Source of the DNA: Bacteroidota bacterium
GTDB lineage: Bacteria > Bacteroidota > Bacteroidia > Bacteroidales > Paludibacteraceae
DNA length: 48,119 nucleotides
Reading direction: 5' to 3'
Assembly: GCA_022708505.1 (NCBI GenBank)
Contig: JAKIYP010000012.1
Span: 1-48,119 of the forward strand
The translations under genes were made by a program, and so were the position numbers. This document shows, one piece after another, positions 1 through 8,003 of the stretch (positions are counted from its first letter, which is position 1; each line of letters starts with the position of its first letter). The notes under the pieces are model-generated. The model was not told where the DNA came from. It worked only from the letters and a program-made list of their open reading frames with translations, and did no database searches.

Positions 1-150
1 TTTCATGCGAGAAACAGCCAAGGTGTTTCAGAAGTGTTCAAATGCAAGGCGCTGAGATTGAGGGAGAGGGAGCGTACTAAAGTACGTGACCGAGCACTCA
101 TATCGAAAGCAACGCAGCAGTTGGGCGCTTATGAGACACCGTTTTCAACG
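1..150. repeat. GC-richer intergenic block with a short palindrome
   Basis: No credible gene was found here. The block is visibly GC-richer than the AT-rich DNA around it and carries a 6-2-6 palindrome (CGTACT-AA-AGTACG, 73-86). It lies downstream, on the minus strand, of the first cobalamin riboswitch, so it sits between that riboswitch and whatever gene it controls beyond the left edge. It could be a dispersed repeat or a small transcribed element; only one copy is present in this window. Confidence 0.35.
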
Positions 151-247
151 AGATTATAATTTTCGGGGAAATAGGGAAATTATTCCGCAACAAAGCAGCC
201 ACAGAATCCTTCGCTTTTCTCCCGAAAGCTACGAATCAATGACATGC

Positions 248-431
248 GGCAGGTCTTCTGACTTGTTCCGGTTTCGAACGGCCTTCCCGGTAATTTACCA
301 GTGGCAGGGGTTGTTCTCCACCCTATTTCCGGAAGAAAACTCAAGCTTTCCTCCGGGGAACTTACAGCTACGGGGATAGCTCCCGATTTTCACGGGATTC
401 CCTTTTAATCCGGTTTTATCCGGAACCGTAT
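248..431 (-). ncRNA. Cobalamin riboswitch (copy 1)
   Basis: Read on the minus strand this shows the ordered conserved blocks of the AdoCbl/cobalamin riboswitch. There is a GGGAA...GTG...A..C segment, then CCCCGTAGCTGTAAG (B12-box region), GCCACTG, GGGAAGGCC, and the 3' block AGTCAGAAGACCTGCC ending near 248. Its strand means the controlled gene lies to the left, outside the window. The adjacent plus-strand genes at 724 and 1267 are therefore not its targets. No start codon or clear terminator is visible in the remaining 247 bases, so the expression platform cannot be judged. Confidence 0.93.
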
Positions 432-437
432 GCGATG

Positions 438-472
438 CAAATATAGGATTTTTATGCTGAAGAAGAAACAAA
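438..472 (-). promoter_or_regulatory. Predicted promoter for riboswitch 1
   Basis: On the minus strand a TATATTTG -7 element (445-438) matches the Bacteroidota consensus TAnnTTTG. A TTTG (472-469) lies 23 bp upstream, slightly longer than the usual 19-21. This places the transcript start near 431, at the start of the riboswitch. Confidence 0.55.
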
Positions 473-597
473 GAAGAAAATAATATTTTTTATCTTCGAG
501 GTATTGTTTTCCATTTTATTTTTTACACAATTGATTTTCTGATTATTAAGATTTTCAAAACATAGAAATATTTTCCAAAAACATAATCCGTCATTCC

Positions 598-630
598 AGA
601 CCTGTCAGGTTTTAGAAACCTGGCAGGTCT
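598..630. repeat. Palindromic repeat, family A, copy 1
   Basis: A 33-bp hairpin with arms AGACCTGTCAGGTTT and AAACCTGGCAGGTCT. Close copies of the same length lie at 4681 and 7953, and each is followed by AAT. This copy has one arm mismatch. Confidence 0.85.
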
Positions 631-723
631 AATATCATGTTATTTCTTTAATAGTAAAAGAAAATAATGAACTTTTCCCGGCTATTTGCTGTTTAGCAGT
701 AAATAATTATTTTGCGACCGTAA

Positions 724-1092
724 ATGCACAGTCACGATTCCCATATAATACGATTCCTGCAGATTGCATTGCTGTTGTTCTTCATCGGACACTACAGTAA
801 TTCAACCATGTTCTACCATACCCACGAGGTGGACGGCAGGTTGTATTGTCACTCGCACTTCTTTGGATTAAAGACTGATAAAGGCGTACCGGTTGCATCG
901 CATACCCACACGAACAGCCAACTTCAGCTGATTGATACATTCAATACAATCAATCTGACCGACGAACTTGATTTTCCGGAAATCCCTGTACCGGTTTTCA
1001 GATTATCTACAATCAAAACCGCAGAATTACCACAAATCCCTCAGCTTACACCGGCGCTACATCTCCGGTTACGCGCACCTCCAGCCTGCTGA
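724..1092 (+). CDS. Small His-rich secreted or membrane-anchored protein
   Basis: A 122-residue protein with an N-terminal hydrophobic stretch (about residues 9-26), consistent with a signal peptide or anchor. Three histidine clusters are visible: HSHDSH at the start, YHTHEVDGRLYCHSH around 34-48, and SHTHTNS around 62. The HxH spacing suggests metal binding; that is inference. It precedes a TonB-dependent receptor on the same strand, separated by a 105-bp inverted repeat, so a two-gene metal or metal-complex uptake unit is plausible. I recall similar short His-rich proteins beside Bacteroidota receptors but cannot name a family with certainty. A weak promoter (TTTG 685-688 and TTATTTTG 707-714) sits just before the ATG. 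Confidence 0.7.
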   Translation: MHSHDSHIIRFLQIALLLFFIGHYSNSTMFYHTHEVDGRLYCHSHFFGLKTDKGVPVASHTHTNSQLQLIDTFNTINLTDELDFPEIPVPVFRLSTIKTAELPQIPQLTPALHLRLRAPPAC

Positions 1093-1147
1093 GAAATTCT
1101 AACATGTTATTTTTATTAACTTCTTTCTTGCTTTTCAAATAACAAAT

Positions 1148-1252
1148 AACCACAAAAGGCACAAAAGTGTCATCTTGCGACAAAAGGGCTCCAGTATTAA
1201 TCTGCACTTTCTTTTGTGATTCCTTTTGTCTTCTTTTGTGCCTTTTGTGGTT
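1148..1252. repeat. MITE-like inverted repeat, family C, copy 1
   Basis: A 105-bp element bounded by AACCACAAAAGGCACAAAAG and its inverse, with further internal TTTTGTG motifs. A second, about 128-bp element with the same ends lies at 37669. It fills the space between the His-rich protein gene and the receptor and ends 14 bp before the receptor ATG, so it forms the receptor's upstream leader. Confidence 0.8.
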
Positions 1253-1266
1253 CAAAAAAATTATAT

Positions 1267-3555
1267 ATGAAATACTTATTATTTTTCGCTATAGCATTAT
1301 TCAGCCTGACATCTTACGGGCAAAGAAAAACCGACTCCAATATTGTGGGAGACGTAAAAGATTCAAAAACAGGGGAGCACATTCCCTACATCAACATAAC
1401 TATCAACAACACAGTGATCGGCACCACCACCGACGCAACAGGACATTACTATCTAAAGAACCTGCCAACCGGCACTTACACGCTAAAGGTAAGCGGAGTC
1501 GGATATAAGTCAGTTGAAAAAGAAGTCGTACTGGAATCGGGAAAAACGATTGAGGTGAATTTTCTGACAGAAGAAAGCTCTTTGTCCTTAAATGAAGTGG
1601 TGGTCAGCGCCAACCGCAACGAAACAAACCGCAGAGAGGCTTCTGTAGTAGTAGGAGTTGTGAGTCCGAAGATATTCGCTGCGACCAACTCTGTTTGCAT
1701 TGCCGACGGGCTCAACTTTCAACCCGGCCTGCGCGTGGAAAACAACTGCAACAACTGCGGATTCACCCAGGTACGTATCAACGGCTTAGAGGGACCTTAC
1801 TCCCAAATCCTTATCGACAGCCGTCCGATTTTCAGCGCTTTGTCGGGCGTTTATGGTTTGGAACAAATTCCGGTAAACATGATAGAAAGGGTTGAGGTAG
1901 TGCGTGGCGGAGGCTCGGCTTTGTATGGCTCTAATGCCATTGCCGGCACCATCAATATTATAACTAAAGAAGCACTCAACAACTCATTTACGGCCGGTTA
2001 CAATTACGAAAGAATTGGCGGAACAGCGTCCGACAATGCCATCAACCTGAATTCCTCCATGGTGAGCGACGACAACAAAGCCGGCATGTATTTATACGGT
2101 TCATATCGCAACCGCCTGCCGTATGACCACAACAACGATGGCTTCTCAGAAGTAACCAAACTACTGAACCACACCATGGGAATGCGTTCGTATTACCGAC
2201 TTAGTTCACAAAGCAAACTGACACTGGAATACCATAACATCCATGAATTCAGACGCGGCGGCAATGATTTTCACTTGCAACCGCATCAAACCGACATTAC
2301 CGAACAGGTGGAACACGAAACCAATGGTGGTGGTATTGCTTACAACTGGTACAGTCCCGATGCCAAACAAAAGCTGAACGTTTACACTTCGCTGCAACAA
2401 GTACTTCGTCAGAGCTATTACGGCGCAGGTCAGAATCCCGATGCGTATGGCAATACCGACAACCTGACTTCAGTAACCGGTGCGCAATACGTATATAATT
2501 TCCAAAATTTACTTTTTATGCCATCTGAGTTGACTGTTGGTTCGGAGTATCAATATGATGATCTACACGACAGGATGCCGGGATACGGCAGAGACATCAA
2601 ACAAACCACCCGTGTGGCAGGATTTTTTCTTCAGAACGAGTGGAAAAACAAAGATATGAATATTTTGTTGGGTGGACGACTTGACAAACACAACCTGCTC
2701 GACAAAGCAGTTTTCAGTCCACGCGTCACCCTGAAATATAATTTCACTCCTGATCTTAACTGGCGGGGCTCTTATGCAGCCGGGTTCCGTGCACCACAAG
2801 CTTTCGAGGAAGATTTGCATTTAGATGCTGCCGGCGGTGTAATGAAACTTATCGAGATAGCTGACGACCTGCGTCCGGAATACTCTCATAGTCTGAGCAC
2901 TTCATTAGATTATTATTTCAAGTTGGGAAACACGGAAGTTAACCTGCTCGCTGAAGGTTTCTACACCCGCATCAATGACATCTTCATCCTGACAGAAACT
3001 GGTCTGAGTCCCAATGGGCACATCATCGTGGAGCGCCAGAATGGTTCTGGTGGTCAGGTAAGTGGAGTCAATTTTGAAGGTAAAATTGCCCCATCTACCA
3101 GGCTTCAGTTTCAGTTTGGCTACACACTACAACAGAGTTTATACAACGAACCCGAACAATGGTCTGACGATATCAATGTTGCACCGGAAAGACGTATGCT
3201 GCGCACGCCGAACAACTACGGATATTTTTCACTGTCGGCAAATCTTACCCGCAAACTGTTGATTAACGCTACAGGGACTTACACCGGCAGTATGCTGGCT
3301 CCGCATTTCGCAGGCTACATCGCAACAGACCGACTTGAAACCACGCCGGAATTTATGGATGTAAATCTGAAGGCTACATACGACTTGAAGCTGAATGGAA
3401 TCAGTTTACAACTTAGTGGTGGAGTAAAAAATATTTTCAACAGCTATCAAAAGGATTTGGATGTCGGACCCTTGCGTGATGCAGGATATGTATACGGACC
3501 ATCGATTCCGCGAACCGTGTTCATTTCGCTCAAGTTCAGCAATCTGACATTTTAA
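1267..3555 (+). CDS. TonB-dependent outer-membrane receptor with carboxypeptidase-like N-terminal domain
   Basis: A 762-residue receptor for active uptake across the outer membrane. It begins with a signal peptide (MKYLLFFAIALFSLTSYGQ). A carboxypeptidase-regulatory-like beta-sandwich follows (about 25-110), then a plug with VRINGLEGPYSQILIDSRP and VEVVRGGGSALYGSNAIAGTINI, then a 22-strand-type barrel ending in Phe. The plug contains an unusual CNNC pair (ENNCNNCGF). The substrate is unknown. The His-rich neighbour at 724 hints at a metal or metal complex, which is inference. I chose the ATG at 1267 because the GTG 51 bases upstream would place 17 residues before the signal peptide and start inside the inverted repeat. 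It converges on the btuG-like gene with 5 bp between stops. Confidence 0.9.
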   Translation: MKYLLFFAIALFSLTSYGQRKTDSNIVGDVKDSKTGEHIPYINITINNTVIGTTTDATGHYYLKNLPTGTYTLKVSGVGYKSVEKEVVLESGKTIEVNFLTEESSLSLNEVVVSANRNETNRREASVVVGVVSPKIFAATNSVCIADGLNFQPGLRVENNCNNCGFTQVRINGLEGPYSQILIDSRPIFSALSGVYGLEQIPVNMIERVEVVRGGGSALYGSNAIAGTINIITKEALNNSFTAGYNYERIGGTASDNAINLNSSMVSDDNKAGMYLYGSYRNRLPYDHNNDGFSEVTKLLNHTMGMRSYYRLSSQSKLTLEYHNIHEFRRGGNDFHLQPHQTDITEQVEHETNGGGIAYNWYSPDAKQKLNVYTSLQQVLRQSYYGAGQNPDAYGNTDNLTSVTGAQYVYNFQNLLFMPSELTVGSEYQYDDLHDRMPGYGRDIKQTTRVAGFFLQNEWKNKDMNILLGGRLDKHNLLDKAVFSPRVTLKYNFTPDLNWRGSYAAGFRAPQAFEEDLHLDAAGGVMKLIEIADDLRPEYSHSLSTSLDYYFKLGNTEVNLLAEGFYTRINDIFILTETGLSPNGHIIVERQNGSGGQVSGVNFEGKIAPSTRLQFQFGYTLQQSLYNEPEQWSDDINVAPERRMLRTPNNYGYFSLSANLTRKLLINATGTYTGSMLAPHFAGYIATDRLETTPEFMDVNLKATYDLKLNGISLQLSGGVKNIFNSYQKDLDVGPLRDAGYVYGPSIPRTVFISLKFSNLTF

Positions 3556-3560
3556 TGGGC

Positions 3561-4646
3561 TCAACGAAACACGACCTTATTCGGATTTAGCCCTACCTCA
3601 TTTAGCCTGAACCTTAACTGCCCCGATTGTTTGAAACACAACACATCTCCCCAGGTCAGATAGGATTTCCCATCGGTGATATAAACATCTCCGTTGATCG
3701 GATTGACATCAATACCAAATGGAGTGGTTAATGTGGTACCATCTGTTATAAACCGGTCGGTAATCAAAGTTTCCGTTTTACAATCGAAAGTCATAATTTG
3801 ATTCCGACCGGTACTATAATCGTAATGATACATGTATGCCGTGTCGTTGAGAATGGTGAAATTCAGCAAACTGAAATCTTCGAAATCCTGTACCACTTCA
3901 TCGGTCACCGAGCTGATGCGATGAAAGCGGTAGGCTGTACTGCCATAGTTACCACGCGTTACCACATACACATCACCTTCGCTATCAGCCTTAATCTTAT
4001 ACGGATTGATCCCGACGGAGATTTGCTTTATTTCCTGAAAAGAGGCAATATCAATAACTGAAACGGTATTATCATAGTTTGGAAAATTCAATCCGCCAGA
4101 ATTGGAAACGTAAATTTTACCATTTGCAATACAGATACCATCCGGATTTCTCCCACAATTTACCAAACCTTCAATCTGAAGGGTTGTGGTGTCAATTTTT
4201 GCTACCGTGCCATCGAAAGAACAAACGTATGCTTTGCCTCTGTGAAAATCAATGTAGCGTGGTTGTCGTGCCATTCCCTGACCATTAAAAAGTGGAATTT
4301 GTTTCAACGACAGTCCGGTTCCGGCATCCAGCACTTCAATCTGACTCGATACATTCACCACTACATAGAGTTTTGAACCATACAGTCCCATGTCGTTCGC
4401 GGTATCGCCAAGTCCGCGCTTATTCGCAGTTAGAAAATAATCGGAAGATTTTGCTCCGACACTGAAGTCATACATGGCCAGACTGCTGTTGTTCAGATTG
4501 ATCAGACCTTCCGAAAGCACAAAAATCCGTGTTGCTTCAGTCACAGGCAGATCATCCTCTGTTCGCAGTTTGTCGTGCATATCATCGCAGGATGCAATGA
4601 GGATGATGAGCGTTAAAACTGAAATATGTAAAATATATTTAATCAT
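3561..4646 (-). CDS. btuG: BtuG-like cobalamin-binding surface lipoprotein
   Basis: A 361-residue lipoprotein with a lipobox ending at Cys20 (LIASC). The rest is a run of YVV/YVS/YIT strand repeats of YncE type, as in a seven-bladed beta-propeller. In Bacteroides, BtuG is a surface beta-propeller lipoprotein that caps BtuB and binds B12 extremely tightly. The assignment here comes from fold-type plus context: it lies directly downstream of a riboswitch-controlled BtuB-like receptor on the same strand. Its role would be to capture corrinoids at the cell surface and pass them to the barrel. A palindromic repeat occupies the 97-bp gap to btuB. Sequence identity to characterised BtuG was not computed. 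Confidence 0.78.
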   Translation of the reverse strand: MIKYILHISVLTLIILIASCDDMHDKLRTEDDLPVTEATRIFVLSEGLINLNNSSLAMYDFSVGAKSSDYFLTANKRGLGDTANDMGLYGSKLYVVVNVSSQIEVLDAGTGLSLKQIPLFNGQGMARQPRYIDFHRGKAYVCSFDGTVAKIDTTTLQIEGLVNCGRNPDGICIANGKIYVSNSGGLNFPNYDNTVSVIDIASFQEIKQISVGINPYKIKADSEGDVYVVTRGNYGSTAYRFHRISSVTDEVVQDFEDFSLLNFTILNDTAYMYHYDYSTGRNQIMTFDCKTETLITDRFITDGTTLTTPFGIDVNPINGDVYITDGKSYLTWGDVLCFKQSGQLRFRLNEVGLNPNKVVFR

Positions 4647-4680
4647 TCTTGCTGATATAATAATACCTTTATTCTATTCA

Positions 4681-4713
4681 AGACCTGTCAGGTTTTTAAA
4701 ACCTGACAGGTCT
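4681..4713. repeat. Palindromic repeat, family A, copy 2
   Basis: A 33-bp perfect-arm hairpin (AGACCTGTCAGGTTT / AAACCTGACAGGTCT) between the btuB-like and btuG-like genes. It would be transcribed if they form one operon, and might stabilise the upstream mRNA or change expression between the two genes; that is inference. Confidence 0.88.
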
Positions 4714-4743
4714 AATGCCAATATATCCAAATGTAGCTGAATA

Positions 4744-6804
4744 CTAAAAACTTAAACTAACTATTGTCCTATATGACCTCCCCGGCATCGGAAACCACTT
4801 CACCACGGCATAGTTTTCATCCAGTAAATTCAAGGCTTCCACTTGTAAGGACAAAACACAACGCTTCAATTTAACATCCCGCGAAGCGGAAATTCCGTGA
4901 TCGGCATAACCCGGCAAGCGATTTTCAGTATAATTCTGGTAACCAGCATAGCGTGCACCTGACCACAACAAGGAATACGAAACATTCACCCAGGGAGTTT
5001 CAACACCCAATCTCCCTGAACCTGAAACTCGTGGCGTATATGGGATTTGATGCCCGTAAGTATTACTCCCCGGCATTGTCACATCCAACGCCCGCTGATA
5101 AGTGTATGTACCACCCAGCAAGACAGCTATTTTATCATTTACAGACAGGTTTGTTTCAACCGTCAAATCAAGACCGTCAACCTGCACCTTACCCAGATTC
5201 ACCATACTCCAGATAAAGATATTTTTTGTCGGCAAAGCCACAATTTTATCTTTTACGTAGTTGCGATAGGCATCTACAGTCACAGAAAACAAAGGCATCC
5301 AATCAGCCAGACTCAACGCGTAAGTAAGTCCCGCGTTCAATTGATCAGTGGTTTCCGGCTGTAAGCCGACATTACCCGTGCGGGCATAATACAAATCGTT
5401 GAAACTCGGCAAACGAAAAATATTTTTGTAGAAAAAACGAACCCTGATATCCTGGTCGGCGAAAGGCTTATAAGCCACACTTAGGTAGGGTGATAATCGT
5501 CGGTGACTGTCCGGGGCTTCTCCCACCTGTACTTTATCATTGACCATTGTTGATAGCAAACTCGCCGTTGCCAGCAATTCGTCTGTCACAAACTTAGCCG
5601 CCAGCACAGAAAGCAGACTATTTCGTACAGGTTTGGCAAAAGCATCACTCAGTTCCGGCGTTTCAAATCGGGCCAGCATCTGATTGACAAAACCATCCGC
5701 AGCAAATGAAAAAGACAAATTCCGGGAAGCATGGTAAAGCATGGCAACAGAACCATAATACTCGTTCTGGCGGAAAAAACTCTCCATCCGTCCCAATTCA
5801 TTCAAATAAGTGGTGTCGGAATAGTGCATATAACCATGGTGGTATTTGGCATTCAGCTGCATCGAAAAAAGATCTGACAAATCTTTCTCATAATGTCCCT
5901 GCACGAAAAATGTCCTGTCCTCCATCCGCTGAGATGAAAAATTATCGGTATTATATAAAATCGTTGCGCCCGGCAATCCCCTTTCTGAGGTATAAAGATA
6001 AGCTTTCAGATAAGCAGACTCCCTTTCCGTGAGATTCGCATACAACGTAGTTTCAAGTCGCAGGTTACTCACATCCGTATTTTTTCTGATTTCTTTTGAT
6101 GTCAGACCTGAACCGAGATAGCTGTAATCCAGCAAATAGGGGTACTGTCCATGAGCCGCCAGCCATTCTCCACTTAAATCAGCAGAAAACATCCGATTGA
6201 TTTTGTGTTGCAGGCGGAAAGCCGGATTGAAAAGTCCGAATGAACCGCTTTTAAGGCCAACCTTACCCTGCCATGTTTTCTTATCTTCAAACCGTGGGGT
6301 AACTGTACGAATCTGGAGTAATGCAGCTGAAGCAAACATACGGGCAGGTTGAAAAATCTGGTCACTCTGACCGTTATTCAATGCAATCATCTCCACGTTA
6401 TCGAGCGAAAAACGGCCAATATCAATTTGCCCGGTCTGGCAATCGGTCAACGTTATGCCATCGTAACTCACCGCTGTGTGGGTTGCTCCGAGACTCCGTA
6501 CCGAAACAGTCTTCAAACCACCGATACCGCCGTAATCACGCAACGACACCCCTGAAAAATGCCTGATTGCATCTGACACCTGCAGGGCATTTAGTTTACT
6601 AAGCTGTTTGGCTGATAAAGTCTGAAAAGGCGCAGTAGTCCTGATTTCCGCTTTGCGATACTGCTCTGTGACGGTAACCTCTCCGATCCGGTAAGTTTTG
6701 GTGGTATCCAACTTCTCAACGGCATGTATATCATGCGGTTGTAACCAGCAGAACAGGGCACAACACAAACCGGTCAGCAATATTTCAACCCGGGAATCAG
6801 ACAT
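4744..6804 (-). CDS. btuB: BtuB-like TonB-dependent cobalamin receptor
   Basis: A 686-residue receptor without the carboxypeptidase-like domain. After a hydrophobic signal region it has a TonB-box/plug start (RIGEVTVTEQYRKAEIRTTAPFQTLSA) and plug motifs LNALQVSDAIRHFSGVSLRDYGG and VSVRSLGATHTAVSYDG. The barrel ends SYRTIVSLSF with a C-terminal Phe. The cobalamin assignment comes mainly from the upstream cobalamin riboswitch on the same strand and the downstream BtuG-like lipoprotein; receptor sequence alone would not fix the substrate. Expression should fall when cellular cobalamin is high. The leader between the riboswitch and the ATG is 126 nt and contains a CTATTTG...CAAATAG inverted repeat near the start codon. 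Confidence 0.88.
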   Translation of the reverse strand: MSDSRVEILLTGLCCALFCWLQPHDIHAVEKLDTTKTYRIGEVTVTEQYRKAEIRTTAPFQTLSAKQLSKLNALQVSDAIRHFSGVSLRDYGGIGGLKTVSVRSLGATHTAVSYDGITLTDCQTGQIDIGRFSLDNVEMIALNNGQSDQIFQPARMFASAALLQIRTVTPRFEDKKTWQGKVGLKSGSFGLFNPAFRLQHKINRMFSADLSGEWLAAHGQYPYLLDYSYLGSGLTSKEIRKNTDVSNLRLETTLYANLTERESAYLKAYLYTSERGLPGATILYNTDNFSSQRMEDRTFFVQGHYEKDLSDLFSMQLNAKYHHGYMHYSDTTYLNELGRMESFFRQNEYYGSVAMLYHASRNLSFSFAADGFVNQMLARFETPELSDAFAKPVRNSLLSVLAAKFVTDELLATASLLSTMVNDKVQVGEAPDSHRRLSPYLSVAYKPFADQDIRVRFFYKNIFRLPSFNDLYYARTGNVGLQPETTDQLNAGLTYALSLADWMPLFSVTVDAYRNYVKDKIVALPTKNIFIWSMVNLGKVQVDGLDLTVETNLSVNDKIAVLLGGTYTYQRALDVTMPGSNTYGHQIPYTPRVSGSGRLGVETPWVNVSYSLLWSGARYAGYQNYTENRLPGYADHGISASRDVKLKRCVLSLQVEALNLLDENYAVVKWFPMPGRSYRTIVSLSF

Positions 6805-6930
6805 AAATTTACAATCTATTTGTTTAATTTATAACCAAATAGCTTGCAAGAAAAGAAAATCAACAAAGCAAGGTGAGATGCAATATTGGTTTTGGCTCTA
6901 TCCTCGAAAGCTCTAAAACATAACTTGCAT

Positions 6931-7164
6931 GGGCAGGTCTTCTGACTTACTCCCGTTTTGAACGCCTTCCCGGCCTCCCTTAAACCCTCCAAAAGAGGGG
7001 TACAAGAGCCAGTGGCAAAAGTGTTGTTCAATACGTTTTCCCTTTCTTAGCCTCCCCTTCGGGGAAGTTTTGAGGGACTTAGAGCTTACAGCAGCGGGAC
7101 TGTTCAGGACTTTCACCTGATTCCCTATTACTCGTCTCAGTTACAAAACATCAACGAACCAATG
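6931..7164 (-). ncRNA. Cobalamin riboswitch (copy 2), controlling btuB
   Basis: On the minus strand the conserved order is present: GGGAATCAGGTGAAAGTCCTGAACAGTCCCGCTGCTGT in pieces, GCCACTG, GGGAAGGC, and 3' AGTCAGAAGACCTGCCC ending at 6931. A variable arm (about 7030-7080) carries a GGGAAGTTTTGAGGGACTTAG-like stem. It begins directly after its predicted promoter and ends 126 nt before the btuB-like ATG. No intrinsic terminator with a U-run is evident between it and the gene, so translational control is a reasonable guess. Confidence 0.95.
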
Positions 7165-7170
7165 CAGCGA

Positions 7171-7202
7171 CAAAAATAGAAAGATTTTATCTTATTTCCA
7201 AA
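7171..7202 (-). promoter_or_regulatory. Promoter for the btuB riboswitch transcript
   Basis: Minus-strand TTTG (7202-7199), 20 bp spacer, TATTTTTG (7178-7171), an exact TTTG/TAnnTTTG match. The upstream TTTG lies within the last codons of the sigma-factor gene, so the promoter partly overlaps that gene's 3' end and sits immediately before the riboswitch. Confidence 0.75.
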
Positions 7203-7780
7203 TAAACATTATTTTCGGTAGCCAACTTGCGCATATTCAGCAAGGCATAACGCATTCTGCCTAAGGCAGTATTGATACTAACATCCGTTTTTTCAGCTAT
7301 TTCCTTGAAACTTAAATCCTCAAAAAAACGCATACGGACAACCTCCTGTTGAACAGGTGGAAGGTAATCCACCATTTTCACCACATCACGAAGCACCTGT
7401 TCGTTCGACAGGATATCTTCAATACTTAAATCGGCAAGATTGGCGTTGTTAATAATATCGTAATCGTAACCATCAGCAGAAATGGTATTTTCGTTCTTCT
7501 CCTTTCTGAAGTGATCGATGATAAGATTATGTGCAATCCGGTTGATCCAGCCCAGAAACTTACCACTTTCAAAGTAGCGTCCCTGCTGAATAGTCATAAC
7601 GGCTTTTATGAACGTATCCTGAAATATGTCCTCGGTGAGTTCCTTATCACGAACAATCTGGTAGATGTAATAATATACCTTTGATTTGTAACGCGTTAGT
7701 AAAACTTCAAATGCCGCATTGTTTCCTTCCTCATATAACTTAACCAGAATATCATCGGTTAATTGATTCAGTGTTTTCAT
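7187..7780 (-). CDS. ECF-type RNA polymerase sigma factor
   Basis: A 197-residue sigma-70-family protein. Region 2 covers about residues 20-95 with the typical DIFQDTFIKAV and FLGWINRIAHNLIIDHFRK segments. Region 4 covers about 130-190 with LPPVQQEVVRMRFFEDLSFKEIAEKTDVSINTALGRMRYAL, a helix-turn-helix that binds -35-type elements. No anti-sigma factor gene is adjacent, unlike SusCD-type ECF loci, so it may be a general or orphan ECF sigma. It is preceded by its own good promoter (7863-7893) and followed within 25 bases by the btuB riboswitch. Which genes it serves cannot be read from the sequence. Confidence 0.92.
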   Translation of the reverse strand: MKTLNQLTDDILVKLYEEGNNAAFEVLLTRYKSKVYYYIYQIVRDKELTEDIFQDTFIKAVMTIQQGRYFESGKFLGWINRIAHNLIIDHFRKEKNENTISADGYDYDIINNANLADLSIEDILSNEQVLRDVVKMVDYLPPVQQEVVRMRFFEDLSFKEIAEKTDVSINTALGRMRYALLNMRKLATENNVYLEIR

Positions 7781-7862
7781 TACTGCTTAATTTTGGGATA
7801 TAAGCGTAATTTTATGCTATAGGCAATTGAATTTTGAGTGTTTAAAAATATTGTTAGGGTTG

Positions 7863-7893
7863 CAAATATATGGATTTGTTTTCAAACCACAAA
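7863..7893 (-). promoter_or_regulatory. Promoter of the ECF sigma gene
   Basis: Minus-strand TTTG (7893-7890), 19 bp spacer, TATATTTG (7870-7863), an exact consensus match. It gives a leader of about 75 nt before the ATG at 7780. Confidence 0.7.
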
Positions 7894-7952
7894 AAAACTT
7901 TCTTAAATTATGCTAAGAAACAGGTTTTTGGGGCAATAAAATTATTTCTTTC

Positions 7953-7985
7953 AGACCTGTCAGGTTTTAAAAACCTGACAGGTCT
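7953..7985. repeat. Palindromic repeat, family A, copy 3
   Basis: A third 33-bp copy with perfect arms, between the sigma-factor and RlmI-like genes, 18 bp beyond the end of the methyltransferase gene. The position would suit a transcription-end hairpin, although no U-run follows on the minus strand. Confidence 0.88.
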
Positions 7986-8003
7986 AATGACATAGATAAC
8001 AAA

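Noticed and set aside
86..379. 97-codon open frame on the plus strand
   Set aside because: It runs antisense through the cobalamin riboswitch and the left-edge repeat; composition is not protein-like and no family matches.
248..431. Riboswitch 1 as regulator of the plus-strand His-rich/receptor pair
   Set aside because: All conserved blocks read on the minus strand, so transcription runs away from those genes.
4681..4713. Family A palindrome as an intrinsic terminator of btuB
   Set aside because: The hairpin is strong, but no T-run follows on the minus strand and the same element occurs in non-terminal positions, so it is listed as a repeat.
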